Assembly (NCBI GenBank): GCA_965220315.1
Contig: CBDCPP010000002.1
Span: forward strand, 868,001 to 932,000
Source of the DNA: JAPOXK01 sp965220315
GTDB taxonomy: Bacteria > Chloroflexota > Dehalococcoidia > Bin125
DNA: 64,000 nucleotides
Reading direction: 5' to 3'
Shown here: one piece after another, positions 1 to 8,046 of the stretch
Position numbering within the stretch: the stretch's first letter is position 1
Layout of the letters: every line of letters begins with the position of its first letter
Notes under the pieces: model-generated
Database searches by the model: none
The model's input: the letters and a program-made list of their open reading frames with translations, nothing else
What the model was told of the DNA's origin: nothing
Position numbers and translations under genes: made by a program

Positions 1-125
1 GACCCATCGCCGTTCTCACCGTCACCGCCACCACCACAGGCAATGAGAGCCACCGCGACGGCGGTGGCCAAAACAGGTAGCAGCGCTGCTCGCGCAGGAG
101 TGGGAATTACGGTTATGGGAATCAT
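1..125 (-). CDS. Lipoprotein, N-terminal part only (cut by window edge)
   Basis: An open frame starts with ATG at 125 and runs off the left edge, giving only 41 residues. It has a basic start, a hydrophobic stretch rich in Ala, Val and Leu, and a lipobox-like LIAC followed by a Gly-rich, acidic linker (GGGGDGENG). This is the usual layout of a lipoprotein tethered outside the membrane. The mature domain is outside the window, so no function can be given. Such leaders are common in ABC-transporter binding proteins, and another with the same kind of CGGDDD linker lies at 965-1978. No convincing ribosome binding site precedes the ATG. Confidence 0.55.
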   Translation of the reverse strand, partial: MIPITVIPTPARAALLPVLATAVAVALIACGGGGDGENGDG

Positions 126-298
126 CGCGGCTGCATTTCTACCCACCCTGGAGGCGCGGAGGGTGGGATGTGCCGCCGTCCGCGTGATGCACCTATGTGG
201 ATCGTAGCATTGCCGTCCTGTCTTCGTTCGGTTCACTCTCATTCCCCTGCCCGTCTGGTGCAGCAATGCTGCGCGTCCTTCGACGTTGCTCGTACCGA

Positions 299-328
299 TT
301 GCTCGGTTTCACGAGCCCCTCATATACT
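299..328 (+). promoter_or_regulatory. Candidate sigma70-type promoter for the ferredoxin gene
   Basis: TTGCTC at 299-304 and TATACT at 323-328 are separated by 18 bp. The predicted start of transcription is about 45 bp upstream of the GTG at 381. Assigned by motif only. Confidence 0.45.
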
Positions 329-380
329 GAGTGGCGGCGGTTTCCCGACGCGTGTCTGCTCGCTGTGCAGGAGTTCGTTC

Positions 381-896
381 GTGACCTACGAGATCATTGA
401 GACCTGCATCGGTTGCACCGCTTGCACGAACCGCTGCCCCACCAATGCTATCTATGGTGATCGCAACGTCATTCACTACATCGACCCGGTGCTTTGCATC
501 GACTGTGGCGCCTGTGGTGCCGTCTGCCCCGTCGAGTGCATCCTGGACGAGGTCGGTGAGATCTGCCGCAAGTTCGCTAAGAAAGAGTGGCCCAAGGCCC
601 AAGTCGATGCCAATCTCTGTATCGGCAGCGGCTGTGAGCTCTGCATTAACATCTGTCCCTTCGAGGCCCTTGAGTTGCAGTTCACCGAAGAGGCCAACGA
701 TTTCTTTGGTCAGGCCGTTGTGATCGAGAAGAACTGCACCGGCTGCCGTCTCTGCGAAGACGCCTGTGGCTGGGATTCCGTCCACATCTTCCCGGAGCGG
801 GAGTTCCTCAAGAAAAGACACTATCCCGGCGACCAACTCACGCCCGCTCAGAAGAAGCAGCAACAAAAGCAAGCAGTCGCACCCCTCGCAACTTAG
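381..896 (+). CDS. Ferredoxin-like protein with four [4Fe-4S] motifs
   Basis: This 171-residue protein is probably an electron carrier or the electron-transfer subunit of a larger redox enzyme. Four cysteine clusters are visible: C9-C12-C15-C19, C39-C42-C45-C49, C80-C85-C88-C92 and C119-C122-C125-C129. The first two are classical CxxCxxCxxxCP motifs. The third has two extra residues between its first two cysteines (CIGSGCELC), and the fourth ends in CG instead of CP. The tail is rich in Lys and Gln. The reading frame is open upstream to 168, but that extension looks non-coding; the GTG at 381 has AGGAG eight bases upstream and begins directly with the first cluster. It stands alone, converging on the binding-protein gene, so its partner is unknown. 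Confidence 0.82.
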   Translation: MTYEIIETCIGCTACTNRCPTNAIYGDRNVIHYIDPVLCIDCGACGAVCPVECILDEVGEICRKFAKKEWPKAQVDANLCIGSGCELCINICPFEALELQFTEEANDFFGQAVVIEKNCTGCRLCEDACGWDSVHIFPEREFLKKRHYPGDQLTPAQKKQQQKQAVAPLAT

Positions 897-964
897 GCTG
901 GTACTGCGGCCAATTAGCACGGGAGTGCACAGCTCCCCGCTTTTTGTCGGCGTGTTGCGGTGCG

Positions 965-1978
965 CTAGTTTCCGCGGACTTCTTCTAGGATCGACCGATC
1001 GATCGCTTCTTCGACCGCGATCGGTTGCTCGATTCCCTCGAACGCCAGCAGCAGATCGTGCAACGCTTGGAACTGCGCCAGCGTGAACCAGCCCACCCCG
1101 TTCTCCGTGGTCAACGGCGAGAGAGCGTTGCCGAGTTCGGTAGTGAGGATGAAGTGCTCGTGCTCCAGGTCGGCGTCCTCGGAGATGAAAGCGCGCGTCG
1201 CCTCGATTGCGGCGTCGGGATCGGCCAAGGCGAACTCAAAAGCACGCATCGTCGCCACGAGAAAACGCCGCAGAGCCTCGCGATTCGTTGCATCCTCGAG
1301 GAACTCCTCCGAAACCACGTACGTCACGCCCAGCGTCGGCACGCCTACATCGGCTGCTTCGAATACCCGCACTGGCGCGCCGATTACCCGGGTGAGCGTG
1401 TCCGGTTCGTTCGAGAGAAACACCGGGTACACATCGACTTGTCCCTCCGTCAGCACGACCGGGTTGAACCCGACGGGGACTAACTCCATATCGTCTACGC
1501 TGAGCCCATGCGCTGATAGGAGCGCTAAGAACTCGGCCTGCACCACTACTTTGAAGCCCACGGTCTTGCCAGCGAAGTCGCGCGGCGTCTCGATCCCGCT
1601 CTCCTCCAGCACCGTGTATCCTAGGTCGCCGCGCTGCCCAAACAGCGCTACCGCGACCAGCGGTGCCCCGGGATCGGCGCGCCGCTGCAGCAACTCGGAT
1701 GCCGGCAGCGTGGTCACGTTCACGTCGCCTGAGAGCAAGAGGCGGATGTGCTCACCCTCTGTCGCATGCCGGATCGTCACATCCAGGCTGGCATCGTCAA
1801 AAAATCCCTGCGCTTGCGCGACGTACACGGCGACGAAAGGCAGGTTGGCCTGCGCTCGGAAGCCTGCCATGAACTCGATCGAGAGGCGGTCATTCGCGTC
1901 GCCGTCATCGTCACCGCCGCAAGCCGAGAGCGAAGCGACAGCGACTAGCAAGCAGAGGATCGCGGAGGCGAAGCGCAT
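965..1978 (-). CDS. ABC transporter substrate-binding lipoprotein, NMT1/THI5-like
   Basis: This 337-residue protein has a lipoprotein signal (hydrophobic segment, then LSAC followed by GGDDDGD) and a mature part typical of the NMT1/SsuA family. Visible signs are an FVAVYVAQAQGFFDDASLDVTI-type opening strand-helix, the ALFGQRGDL segment and the ETPRDFAGKTVGFK region. Family members bind pyrimidine precursors of thiamine, sulfonates or related small molecules; the ligand cannot be read from sequence. The matching permease and ATPase genes lie at 2900-4617 on the same strand, with an HxlR regulator gene inserted between on the other strand. The CTAG-rich 3' end converges on the ferredoxin gene. 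Confidence 0.85.
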   Translation of the reverse strand: MRFASAILCLLVAVASLSACGGDDDGDANDRLSIEFMAGFRAQANLPFVAVYVAQAQGFFDDASLDVTIRHATEGEHIRLLLSGDVNVTTLPASELLQRRADPGAPLVAVALFGQRGDLGYTVLEESGIETPRDFAGKTVGFKVVVQAEFLALLSAHGLSVDDMELVPVGFNPVVLTEGQVDVYPVFLSNEPDTLTRVIGAPVRVFEAADVGVPTLGVTYVVSEEFLEDATNREALRRFLVATMRAFEFALADPDAAIEATRAFISEDADLEHEHFILTTELGNALSPLTTENGVGWFTLAQFQALHDLLLAFEGIEQPIAVEEAIDRSILEEVRGN

Positions 1979-2059
1979 GGCGATCCGGATGACCTTCCTG
2001 AAGGTGTGAGTGTCTGCTTGGGTCGCGAGCGTACCGCCCGGTGCCGCGCTGGTAGGTTG

Positions 2060-2102
2060 TAAAATGAAACCGTCGAAGGCTGGTACAACGGTTGGTACAA
2101 CG
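2060..2102 (+). promoter_or_regulatory. Candidate -10 box and direct-repeat operator before the HxlR gene
   Basis: The nonamer GGTACAACG occurs at 2082-2090 and again at 2094-2102, a 12-bp period. A TAAAAT hexamer at 2060-2065 could be a -10 box, although no clear -35 goes with it. A repeat just after the start of transcription and in front of an HxlR-type gene would suit autorepression, and it lies in the shared region with the divergent binding-protein gene. Both copies contain GTAC, a sequence reported in operators of some HxlR-family regulators. Function is inferred. Confidence 0.35.
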
Positions 2103-2106
2103 ATCG

Positions 2107-2529
2107 ATGCGCCGACACATTCAGCGCGATCCCCTTGGAGCGACCCTCGATCTCGTCGGGGACCGCTGGACGTTGCTCATCGTGCGCGACTTGCTGCGCG
2201 GACGCTCCCGTTTCAACGAGCTACGCGAATCCACTGTGGGAATCGCTTCGAACGTCCTGGTGGATCGACTGCGGCGCCTTGAGGGGGCTGGTATTGTCGT
2301 CCGTCGCTCCTACTCGCAGACGCCTCCGCGCGACGAATACATCCTCACACCTAAGGGACATGGACTCGGCGTGGCGGTGGGCGCGCTCCTGCTCTGGGGC
2401 GAGCGCTACGCCGTCCACGATCTCAGCTTGATTGATGCAGCCTGCGGCCACAGCGTTGAACTCGCCTATCGCTGCGCCGATTGCGGCCACGCCACGCCCC
2501 GCTCACGTCTCCGTATCGTCGAGGCCTAG
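2107..2529 (+). CDS. HxlR-family transcriptional regulator with zinc-ribbon-like tail
   Basis: A winged-helix repressor or activator of about 140 residues. The HxlR signature is clear: a DLVGDRWTLLIVRDLLRG core, a FNELRES recognition region, and a wing ending in DEYILTPKG. The C-terminus carries ACGHS and CADCGH, a likely small zinc ribbon seen in one branch of the family. The ATG at 2107 is chosen because it matches the usual start of homologues; a TTG at 2092 in the same frame would put the upstream direct repeat inside the gene. Its location inside a split ABC transporter locus suggests that it controls that importer. The signal sensed is unknown. The 3' end overlaps the end of the gene on the opposite strand by 27 bp. 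Confidence 0.85.
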   Translation: MRRHIQRDPLGATLDLVGDRWTLLIVRDLLRGRSRFNELRESTVGIASNVLVDRLRRLEGAGIVVRRSYSQTPPRDEYILTPKGHGLGVAVGALLLWGERYAVHDLSLIDAACGHSVELAYRCADCGHATPRSRLRIVEA

Positions 2530-2859
2530 CTGTTCTTGATTTTCCACGTCGCCTACATCTTCGGCGTTCCCCTCCCCACCGAACGGCAGGTCGTGGTTGA
2601 GCACGACATCCTTGTACCACCAGCCGTCGATGGCGTCCCGCCGAAACTCTGCTACGAGCCGGTGCCTATAGCGCACTTTGAGATCCGTGCCCAAGTCGAC
2701 ATCGTCGCCCTCAATCTCCAACAGGTCGTCGACGCCGGTAATCTTGACCACTACCCGCGTGATGTCGCGGCCGTGCAGCTTGGTGGGGAGGCGCGCCTCC
2801 ACGATCGCGACAGCGGAATCTCTAGCTCCGGTCTCCTCTGTGACGGCGGAATCACTCAT
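2503..2859 (-). CDS. Hypothetical protein downstream of ABC permease
   Basis: A 118-residue, acidic, soluble protein that I do not recognise. It has no signal peptide, no membrane segment and no cysteine motif. The centre looks like beta strands (RVVVKITGVDDLLEIEGDDV and DLKVRYRHRLVAEFRRD), then a WWYKDVVL stretch and an acidic tail. It follows the ABC permease gene on the same strand with a 40-base gap, so it is probably co-transcribed with the importer. A competing open frame on the plus strand (2536-2883) has poorer composition. The overlap with the regulator gene tail is tail-to-tail. Confidence 0.55.
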   Translation of the reverse strand: MSDSAVTEETGARDSAVAIVEARLPTKLHGRDITRVVVKITGVDDLLEIEGDDVDLGTDLKVRYRHRLVAEFRRDAIDGWWYKDVVLNHDLPFGGEGNAEDVGDVENQEQLGLDDTET

Positions 2860-2899
2860 AAGCCTCGCCCTTTCGGCTTCTAGATCGTTGCGTTCCGAG

Positions 2900-3754
2900 C
2901 TACTGTGGCATGGTCAGCGTGGTCCGATGCCAAGAGAGCCAGAAGCGCTCCGCGATCGAGATCACGATGTTCAGAAAAACTCCAATCCCGGTCAGCATAA
3001 CGACTGCGGCGAACAGACGGTCCAGCCGAAGTTCCCGGTTCTCGAGAGCGATCACTGCTCCCAGTCCTCCCTGGCCGGCGGCGAAGAACTCGGCTACTAC
3101 TGCGCCAATGAGGCTCAATGTTGCCGCGATCTTCAACGCGGCGAACAGGTAGGGCAGGGCACTGGGCACGCGGAGGATTCGGTAGATTTCAAAAGACGAG
3201 GCGCGCAACGACCGCAGGAAGTCAAGCGCTGACGGATCCACATCCCGCAGTCCCACAATCGCGTTGATCAGCACCGGGAAGTACGTGATCATCGCCGCGA
3301 TCGCAAGCTTCGGCTCCCAGCCAAAGCCGAACCAGATTACGAAGAGCGGCGCCACCGCCACGATCGGCGTCACCTTGATTCCGATCGCGATCGGCAGCAG
3401 CGCCCGCTCCAACCATCGCGAGTGCGCCATCAGCGACGCCAGCGCTAACGCCGTGCCCGTGCCAAGTGCGAGTCCTCCCACAGCCACCCCCAACGTTCGC
3501 AGCCCTTCCGTGACGAAGAAGCCGAAGTCGTTGAAGAGCGTCTCTACCACTGCCGACGGTCGAGGCACTACGAACTTGCTCACGTCTGTCAGCCCCGCCC
3601 ATAGCTCCCAGGCGATGCCGGCGAAAACAGCCGCGATTAAGGGCGGCAGTACGTAGGGCAGAGCAGCGCGCCCTGCAGCGCTCCAGCCAAACCGCCCCAT
3701 CCCCCATGCCGGCGCTGGCGGCCCCGGACGCCGGGGCCGCACTTGCTCGTTCAT
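2900..3754 (-). CDS. ABC transporter permease (SsuC/TauC/ThiX-like)
   Basis: The membrane subunit of the importer, 284 residues, with a short cytoplasmic N-terminus rich in Pro and Arg and about six membrane helices. The cytoplasmic loop that docks on the ATPase is visible near residues 200-225 (RILRVPSALPYLFAALKIA), which fits the EAA motif of binding-protein-dependent permeases. It overlaps the ATPase gene by 4 bp (ATGA), a sign of coupled translation. Together with the NMT1-like binding protein it suggests uptake of a thiamine-precursor-like or sulfonate-like compound. The exact substrate is open. Confidence 0.87.
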   Translation of the reverse strand: MNEQVRPRRPGPPAPAWGMGRFGWSAAGRAALPYVLPPLIAAVFAGIAWELWAGLTDVSKFVVPRPSAVVETLFNDFGFFVTEGLRTLGVAVGGLALGTGTALALASLMAHSRWLERALLPIAIGIKVTPIVAVAPLFVIWFGFGWEPKLAIAAMITYFPVLINAIVGLRDVDPSALDFLRSLRASSFEIYRILRVPSALPYLFAALKIAATLSLIGAVVAEFFAAGQGGLGAVIALENRELRLDRLFAAVVMLTGIGVFLNIVISIAERFWLSWHRTTLTMPQ

Positions 3755-4617
3755 TGCTGTGCCTGGGCGGGACTGAGTTCGTCGCGCAGAAGGGCGCGGA
3801 TTCGGTCCACATGGTCAAGGAAGGCTCCCGATCGCTCTTCCTGGGGGGTGCGCGGGCGTGCGAGTTCGATCGGCACGATCGCCTTGATCCGGCCCGGAGA
3901 GCGGCTCATTATCGCCACCCGATCAGACAACGCTACCGCTTCCGCGACGCTGTGCGTCACGAAGAGGATGGTCTTCCGCGCGCCTGCTATGGGAGAGTTC
4001 CATACGCGTAGCAGTTCGTAGCGCATCTGCTCACGCGTGATCTCATCCAGCGCCCCGAAGGGCTCGTCCATCAGCAGAAGCTGGGGCGAGAAAGCCAGCG
4101 CGCGCGCCAGTGCGACCCGCTGCTGCATGCCGCCTGAGAGTTCATGAGGCCGGTAGGTGGCGAAATCCGACAGGCCCACCAGGGTCAAGAGTTCTTCGAC
4201 GCTCACCGGAAGGCGGGCACTTGCGCTCCGATTGACTTCGAGCGGCAATTGCACGTTCGATCGCACATCACGCCAAGGCAACAGTGCCGGTTCTTGGAAC
4301 ACCAGCCCCAACCGTTTAGTGCGTTGCGCCTCGGCTGGCGATTCACCAGCCAGCTCCACCGTGCCCTCGCTGGGCGGCAGCAGACCACCGGCTACGCGGA
4401 GCAACGATGTCTTACCGCAGCCGCTCGGTCCGACCACCGACAGGAATTCGCCGGGTGCGACATCCAGTGACACGCACTCCAGCGCCGTCAGCTCAGCGCC
4501 CCGCGCGCCGGCATACCGCACGCTCACTGTCTGCAGCCGCAGCGCGGGAGGTACCGACGCATGCGCTAGAGGACCGGAGCTGGGCGCCGGATCGGACGGT
4601 GTGGAGACCTGAGCCAT
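3751..4617 (-). CDS. ABC transporter ATPase (SsuB/ThiZ-like)
   Basis: The motor subunit, 288 residues. Walker A is GPSGCGKTS near residue 64, the Q-loop is in VFQEPALLPW, the signature is LSGGMQQRVALARAL, and Walker B is LLLMDEPFGALD, followed by an H-loop in FVTHSVAEA. The N-terminal 30 residues are Pro/Ser-rich and probably disordered. It is the first gene of the permease-ATPase pair, overlaps the permease start by 4 bp, and is divergent from the F420 genes. Confidence 0.9.
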   Translation of the reverse strand: MAQVSTPSDPAPSSGPLAHASVPPALRLQTVSVRYAGARGAELTALECVSLDVAPGEFLSVVGPSGCGKTSLLRVAGGLLPPSEGTVELAGESPAEAQRTKRLGLVFQEPALLPWRDVRSNVQLPLEVNRSASARLPVSVEELLTLVGLSDFATYRPHELSGGMQQRVALARALAFSPQLLLMDEPFGALDEITREQMRYELLRVWNSPIAGARKTILFVTHSVAEAVALSDRVAIMSRSPGRIKAIVPIELARPRTPQEERSGAFLDHVDRIRALLRDELSPAQAQQ

Positions 4618-4686
4618 GGTTTCCTAAGCGCTTGGCGCGTGGTCATGACTCGCGCGTGCGCCGTAGCTTGCTATTGTTTCACGCGG

Positions 4687-4725
4687 TCGATCGAGCGGGC
4701 AACGAAGCGTGAGTGATCGATCGAG
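4687..4725. repeat. Two copies of TCGATCGAG at a 30-bp interval in a divergent promoter region
   Basis: TCGATCGAG lies at 4687-4695 and 4717-4725, and each copy is followed by a similar tail ending in CAACGAA. The copies are 30 bp apart, close to three helical turns, between the ABC ATPase gene and the F420 reductase gene. This could be a regulator binding site, but the core is itself a short palindrome and such words are common at this base composition. Confidence 0.3.
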
Positions 4726-4759
4726 TGGATCCAACGAATAGCATCAGGGGAGGCGTTAC

Positions 4760-5422
4760 GTGGGGATTATCGGGTTGATTGGCGGTACGGGGCCCGAGGG
4801 ACTGGGCTTGGCGATGCGTCTCGCGCTCGCCGGCGAGGAGGTGCGTATCGGATCGCGTAAGCCTGAGCGAGCGGCGGCGGCGGCGGCGGCGGTTCGCGAT
4901 GCCGTTGCTGCGGTCGGTGGTACAGCAACCGCCGCTGGTGCCGTCAACGCCGACGTTGTCGCGAACTGTGACAGCGTCATCATTGTTGTCCCGTTCGATG
5001 GACACGAGGCGACGCTCCGCGATCTGCGCGAACCGATCGGGAACAAGGTAGTCATTGACGCGGCGGTTCCCCTTATCTTCAAGGACGGAGTCCCCGGTGT
5101 CGAAGACGTTCTCCAAGGCAGCGCGACCGAGCAGGCACAGGCACTCCTGCCGGATGCGCGCGTTGTCGGTGCCTTCCATAATCTCAGCGCCAAAAAGCTG
5201 CAGGACCTCAGCAAGCCCATGGAGGGCGATGTGCTGGTCACCGCTGACGATGTTGCGGCCAAACAGCAGGTGATCCAACTGATCGAGCAGATGGCCAGCC
5301 TACGTCCCGTGGACGCAGGGCCGCTCGCGATGTCGCGATTCGTGGAGGGACTCACAGCGCTGATCCTCGGGATCAACCGACGCTACAAAATCCAGGCCGC
5401 CGTGCAAATGGTTGGCGTCTAG
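4760..5422 (+). CDS. npdG: NADPH-dependent F420 reductase
   Basis: Catalyses hydride transfer between NADP(H) and the deazaflavin cofactor F420. The 220-residue protein begins with a Rossmann loop (IGLIGGTGPEGLGLAMRLA) and the NADP-specific RIGSRKPERA stretch. Further on are IIVVPFDGHEATL, the strand VVIDAAVPL, and the VVGAFHNLSAKKLQDL segment, all typical of the family. The GTG start at 4760 follows GGGGAGG at a good distance. The next gene, 23 bp on, makes F420 itself, so the two form a small F420 operon. The Ala-rich run near residue 38 is a GCG-repeat tract. Confidence 0.9.
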   Translation: MGIIGLIGGTGPEGLGLAMRLALAGEEVRIGSRKPERAAAAAAAVRDAVAAVGGTATAAGAVNADVVANCDSVIIVVPFDGHEATLRDLREPIGNKVVIDAAVPLIFKDGVPGVEDVLQGSATEQAQALLPDARVVGAFHNLSAKKLQDLSKPMEGDVLVTADDVAAKQQVIQLIEQMASLRPVDAGPLAMSRFVEGLTALILGINRRYKIQAAVQMVGV

Positions 5423-5445
5423 CGCAACTGCACTGAAGGGTGGTA

Positions 5446-6213
5446 ATGGAGCAGTCGCGTCCGCCCGAACTCCGTATCTTCCCGATCCGTGGGTTGCCCG
5501 AAGTGCGTCCCGGCGACGATGTCGCCGCGCTACTGGACATCGCTTTGCGCGGCCAAGACACGCCGCTGATTGCGGGCGATGTCCTCGTCGTCACGCAAAA
5601 GATCGTGAGTAAGGCGGAGGGACGGATCGTTTCATTGGCCGAGGTACATCCGCGCCCGGAGGCGCAGACGTTTGGCGAGCAGTGGGACCGCGATCCTCGT
5701 CAGGTTGAAGTGGTCTTGCGCGAGAGCAAACGTATCCTCCGAATGGAGCGTGGCCTCATTCTCTCGGAGACGGACCAAGGCTGGATCTGCGCCAATGCTG
5801 GCGTCGACGCCTCCAATGTCGAAGGTGGCGACGCCGTTACGCTGCTTCCGGTGGACGCCAGCGCCTCAGCGGCCGAGATCCGCCGCGGTCTCGGTAAGGC
5901 CGGTCAGCCTGATGTCGCCGTCATTATCAGTGACACCTTCGGTCGGCCTTGGCGCGAGGGCCTGACCAATGTGGCTATCGGTGTCAGTGGCATGAATCCT
6001 TTGCGCGACTACGTCGGACAGCGCGACGCGGAGGGCTACGACCTTCGCGTGACCGTGCTGGCCACCGCCGACGAAATCGCCGCAGCGGCGGAGCTCGTCA
6101 TGAACAAACTCGACCGTATCCCTGCCGCCGTTCTCCGTGGATTGGATGTTTCGATCGAGGAGTTCGATCACCGCCGGCTGATCCGGGCGCCGGAGCTGAA
6201 TCTTTTCCCCTAG
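5446..6213 (+). CDS. cofE: F420-0:gamma-glutamyl ligase
   Basis: Adds L-glutamate residues to coenzyme F420-0 using GTP. The protein is 255 residues long, the length of stand-alone CofE, and lacks the C-terminal nitroreductase-like domain found in actinobacterial FbiB. Characteristic parts are GDVLVVTQKIVSKAEGR near residue 45, SETDQGWICANAGVDASNV, DTFGRPWREGLTNVAIG and RDYVGQRDAEGYDL. The ATG at 5446 is preferred because AAGGG lies five bases upstream; an in-frame GTG at 5440 is the alternative. It follows npdG in the same direction. No other F420 biosynthesis gene is seen in the window. Confidence 0.9.
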   Translation: MEQSRPPELRIFPIRGLPEVRPGDDVAALLDIALRGQDTPLIAGDVLVVTQKIVSKAEGRIVSLAEVHPRPEAQTFGEQWDRDPRQVEVVLRESKRILRMERGLILSETDQGWICANAGVDASNVEGGDAVTLLPVDASASAAEIRRGLGKAGQPDVAVIISDTFGRPWREGLTNVAIGVSGMNPLRDYVGQRDAEGYDLRVTVLATADEIAAAAELVMNKLDRIPAAVLRGLDVSIEEFDHRRLIRAPELNLFP

Positions 6214-6366
6214 TACGTGGGATTCAATCTGAGCTGAGATGGTTTCCCTTGAGGTTATCGATCTCAGGATGTTGCTGCCCCGAATCACCGCTTCGATTTG
6301 GCCCACCTGTATTGGTGTTCCTGCGAGGAGATATCGCGCCGGGTTGCCTGAATGACGGCTGCGACC

Positions 6367-6879
6367 TTACTCACGCGCGGTGAGTGCTCCTGCGTAGTCT
6401 CGTTCGAACTGCAACCTGAGGCGCTGCTCTCGTGCTCGCGCTTCGATCGTCGCGGCACGCGCCGCATCGAAGACCGGCTTATCCTCATTCGTCAGCGCCT
6501 CTGCCTGGGCTTGCCAGCCGTCTCGCATGGCTGAGAGTGCCTCTACGTAGTCATCGGCCCAGTTTCGCGCTTCGCCTGGCAGCGGCAGCTGCGCTAATGC
6601 CGTAAACAGATCTTCGACACGGGCGGCGGCCGCTGAGGTATTCGTCGCGTGTTGGACACAGGCGTCTGCTTCGCCAGCCGCGCAGCTGTGTTCGACTTGC
6701 ATTGGTGCGATCCGATCGAAATCGGCGTTCGCTTTCGTGGTGAGCCGCTGCACGTTTTGCGCGAACGCCTCCACGTTGACGACTGAGTCGCTGCCGCCCG
6801 CCAGCACTACGGCAGCCAGTACCACGACGGCGATCGCAGTGATAATCGCCGCGCGCAGGCGCCAATCCGTTGCAAGCAT
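6367..6879 (-). CDS. Membrane-anchored protein, downstream member of a paralogue pair
   Basis: A 170-residue protein with one N-terminal membrane helix (residues about 9-28) and an extracytoplasmic, mainly helical domain. I do not recognise the family. It is clearly related to its neighbour at 6912-7502: both have the helix, an (A/Y)A(Q/D)NV(Q/R)(R/A)L segment, two cysteines spaced alike (SCAAGEADAC here), a RVE segment, an LP-(G/R)EA-N motif and a DY--AL segment. The two cysteines could form a disulfide. The pair is in tandem with a 32-bp gap and probably arose by duplication. Confidence 0.6.
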   Translation of the reverse strand: MLATDWRLRAAIITAIAVVVLAAVVLAGGSDSVVNVEAFAQNVQRLTTKANADFDRIAPMQVEHSCAAGEADACVQHATNTSAAAARVEDLFTALAQLPLPGEARNWADDYVEALSAMRDGWQAQAEALTNEDKPVFDAARAATIEARAREQRLRLQFERDYAGALTARE

Positions 6880-6911
6880 GCGCTTGCCCTCCGCTCACTT
6901 TGCTGCGTGGG

Positions 6912-7502
6912 CTAGGACTCAGGGATCGGCTTCGCCGCCGGGAAGTCCCGGTTGAGCTGCTCGATCAAGGCTGCCTCTTGCTCCAGCGCCGCCGCCGTCT
7001 CTGCGACCGCGGTGGCAAACTCCTCCCCATTGCCGTTTTCCAGCGCCTGCGCTTCTGCGCGGTAGCGAGCTTCTAACGTTTGTAGAGCAAGGATGTAATC
7101 AGCGTTGAGGTTGGCTGCTTCCCTGGGCAAATTGAAGCCGAAGAGAGCGGCGATCTGGTTCTCAACGCGCTTTGCCTGTCCGTTCGCATTGAGTTGATGA
7201 TCAGCGCAGCTACCAGCGGTACCAGCGAGGCAAGCGTCACGCGTGGGTTGGAGCCCCATCTCGTTCGCTCGCAGCTCCGCAGACAGCGCCCGCACGTTGT
7301 CTGCGTAGGCGTCACCGCTGAAGAGTCCGCTTCCCCCGCCGACGACCACGATCAAGGCGAGCACCGCAACGATCACCGCCATGATCGCAACAGCGCGCGT
7401 CGGGGTCAGCCGGGCGAGTGGTGACTCTCGGCCGATGCCCATCCCCATCAGTTCGTGCCGGAGCCGCTCGGCCTCGAATCGATCCCGGTGATGCCGCAGC
7501 AT
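6912..7502 (-). CDS. Membrane-anchored protein, upstream member of a paralogue pair
   Basis: A 196-residue protein with a longer basic cytoplasmic N-terminus (about 38 residues), one membrane helix (about 39-58) and a helical outer domain. It shares the two-cysteine layout with the following gene (ACLAGTAGSC here), as well as the DNVRAL, RVENQIAALF, LPREAANLNADY and AQALENG stretches. AAGGAG lies ten bases upstream of the ATG at 7502. Function unknown; the shared fold and tandem order suggest subunits of one envelope assembly, or duplicated sensors. Confidence 0.6.
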   Translation of the reverse strand: MLRHHRDRFEAERLRHELMGMGIGRESPLARLTPTRAVAIMAVIVAVLALIVVVGGGSGLFSGDAYADNVRALSAELRANEMGLQPTRDACLAGTAGSCADHQLNANGQAKRVENQIAALFGFNLPREAANLNADYILALQTLEARYRAEAQALENGNGEEFATAVAETAAALEQEAALIEQLNRDFPAAKPIPES

Positions 7503-7568
7503 GATGGACTGTCTCCTTACAGCCAGCGTATCGCCCCGAGTTTGCGAGCGACCGTTCAGCGGCGTTGA

Positions 7569-7955
7569 TCAGCTGATCTCCGCGTCGACTTCGATCTCCA
7601 CCAGCATTTCTGGCAGCACGAACCCGCTCACCTCTACCAGGGTGGCGGCAGGCCGGATCTCACCGAAGAGTTCTCCGTGCGCTCTCGTGATCGCCTCAAA
7701 GTCGCGGATCTCACTGCAGAACACACGGGTCCGCACCACGTCTGCGAGTGATGCTCCTGCTTCCTTCAGCACCGTCTCAATCTTTTGAAAGACATCGATC
7801 GTCTGTGCATAGGCGTCGCCGGGGTGGGCGACCTTGCCGTCCCGGCCGATCGCGCCCGTCCCGGATACATAGACTGTCTTTCCCACGCGCACTGCCCGTG
7901 AAAAGCCGTAGACCGATTCGAACGGCGACTCGCCCGCAATGTGCTGCTTGTCCAT
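7569..7955 (-). CDS. RidA/YjgF-family enamine/imine deaminase-like protein
   Basis: Members of this family hydrolyse reactive enamine/imine intermediates from amino-acid metabolism, although many have other roles. The 128-residue protein has the family order: a FSRAVRVGKTVYVSGTGAI strand region, an A-QTIDVFQKIETVLKEAG helix, VVRTRVFCSEIRDFEAI, and a C-terminal RPAATLVEVSGFVLPEMLVEIEVDA. The Arg and Glu expected in the active site of RidA-type enzymes are present (R of RPAATLVEV and the terminal E). ATG at 7955 is chosen because GGAGGG lies eight bases upstream; the frame extends to 8024 without a better start. Divergent from the GGQ-domain gene. Confidence 0.85.
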   Translation of the reverse strand: MDKQHIAGESPFESVYGFSRAVRVGKTVYVSGTGAIGRDGKVAHPGDAYAQTIDVFQKIETVLKEAGASLADVVRTRVFCSEIRDFEAITRAHGELFGEIRPAATLVEVSGFVLPEMLVEIEVDAEIS

Positions 7956-8046
7956 CGACTGTACCCTCCGCTCATGCGTCCAAACGTTGGTGCCCCGCGG
8001 CATGATAGCTCTGGGGCGGCGCAAGCGGGCACGGCATGATAGAGAC

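Noticed and set aside
309..920. Long minus-strand frame opposite the ferredoxin gene
   Set aside because: Antisense shadow of the cysteine-rich gene; low-complexity Leu/Ala composition and no family features.
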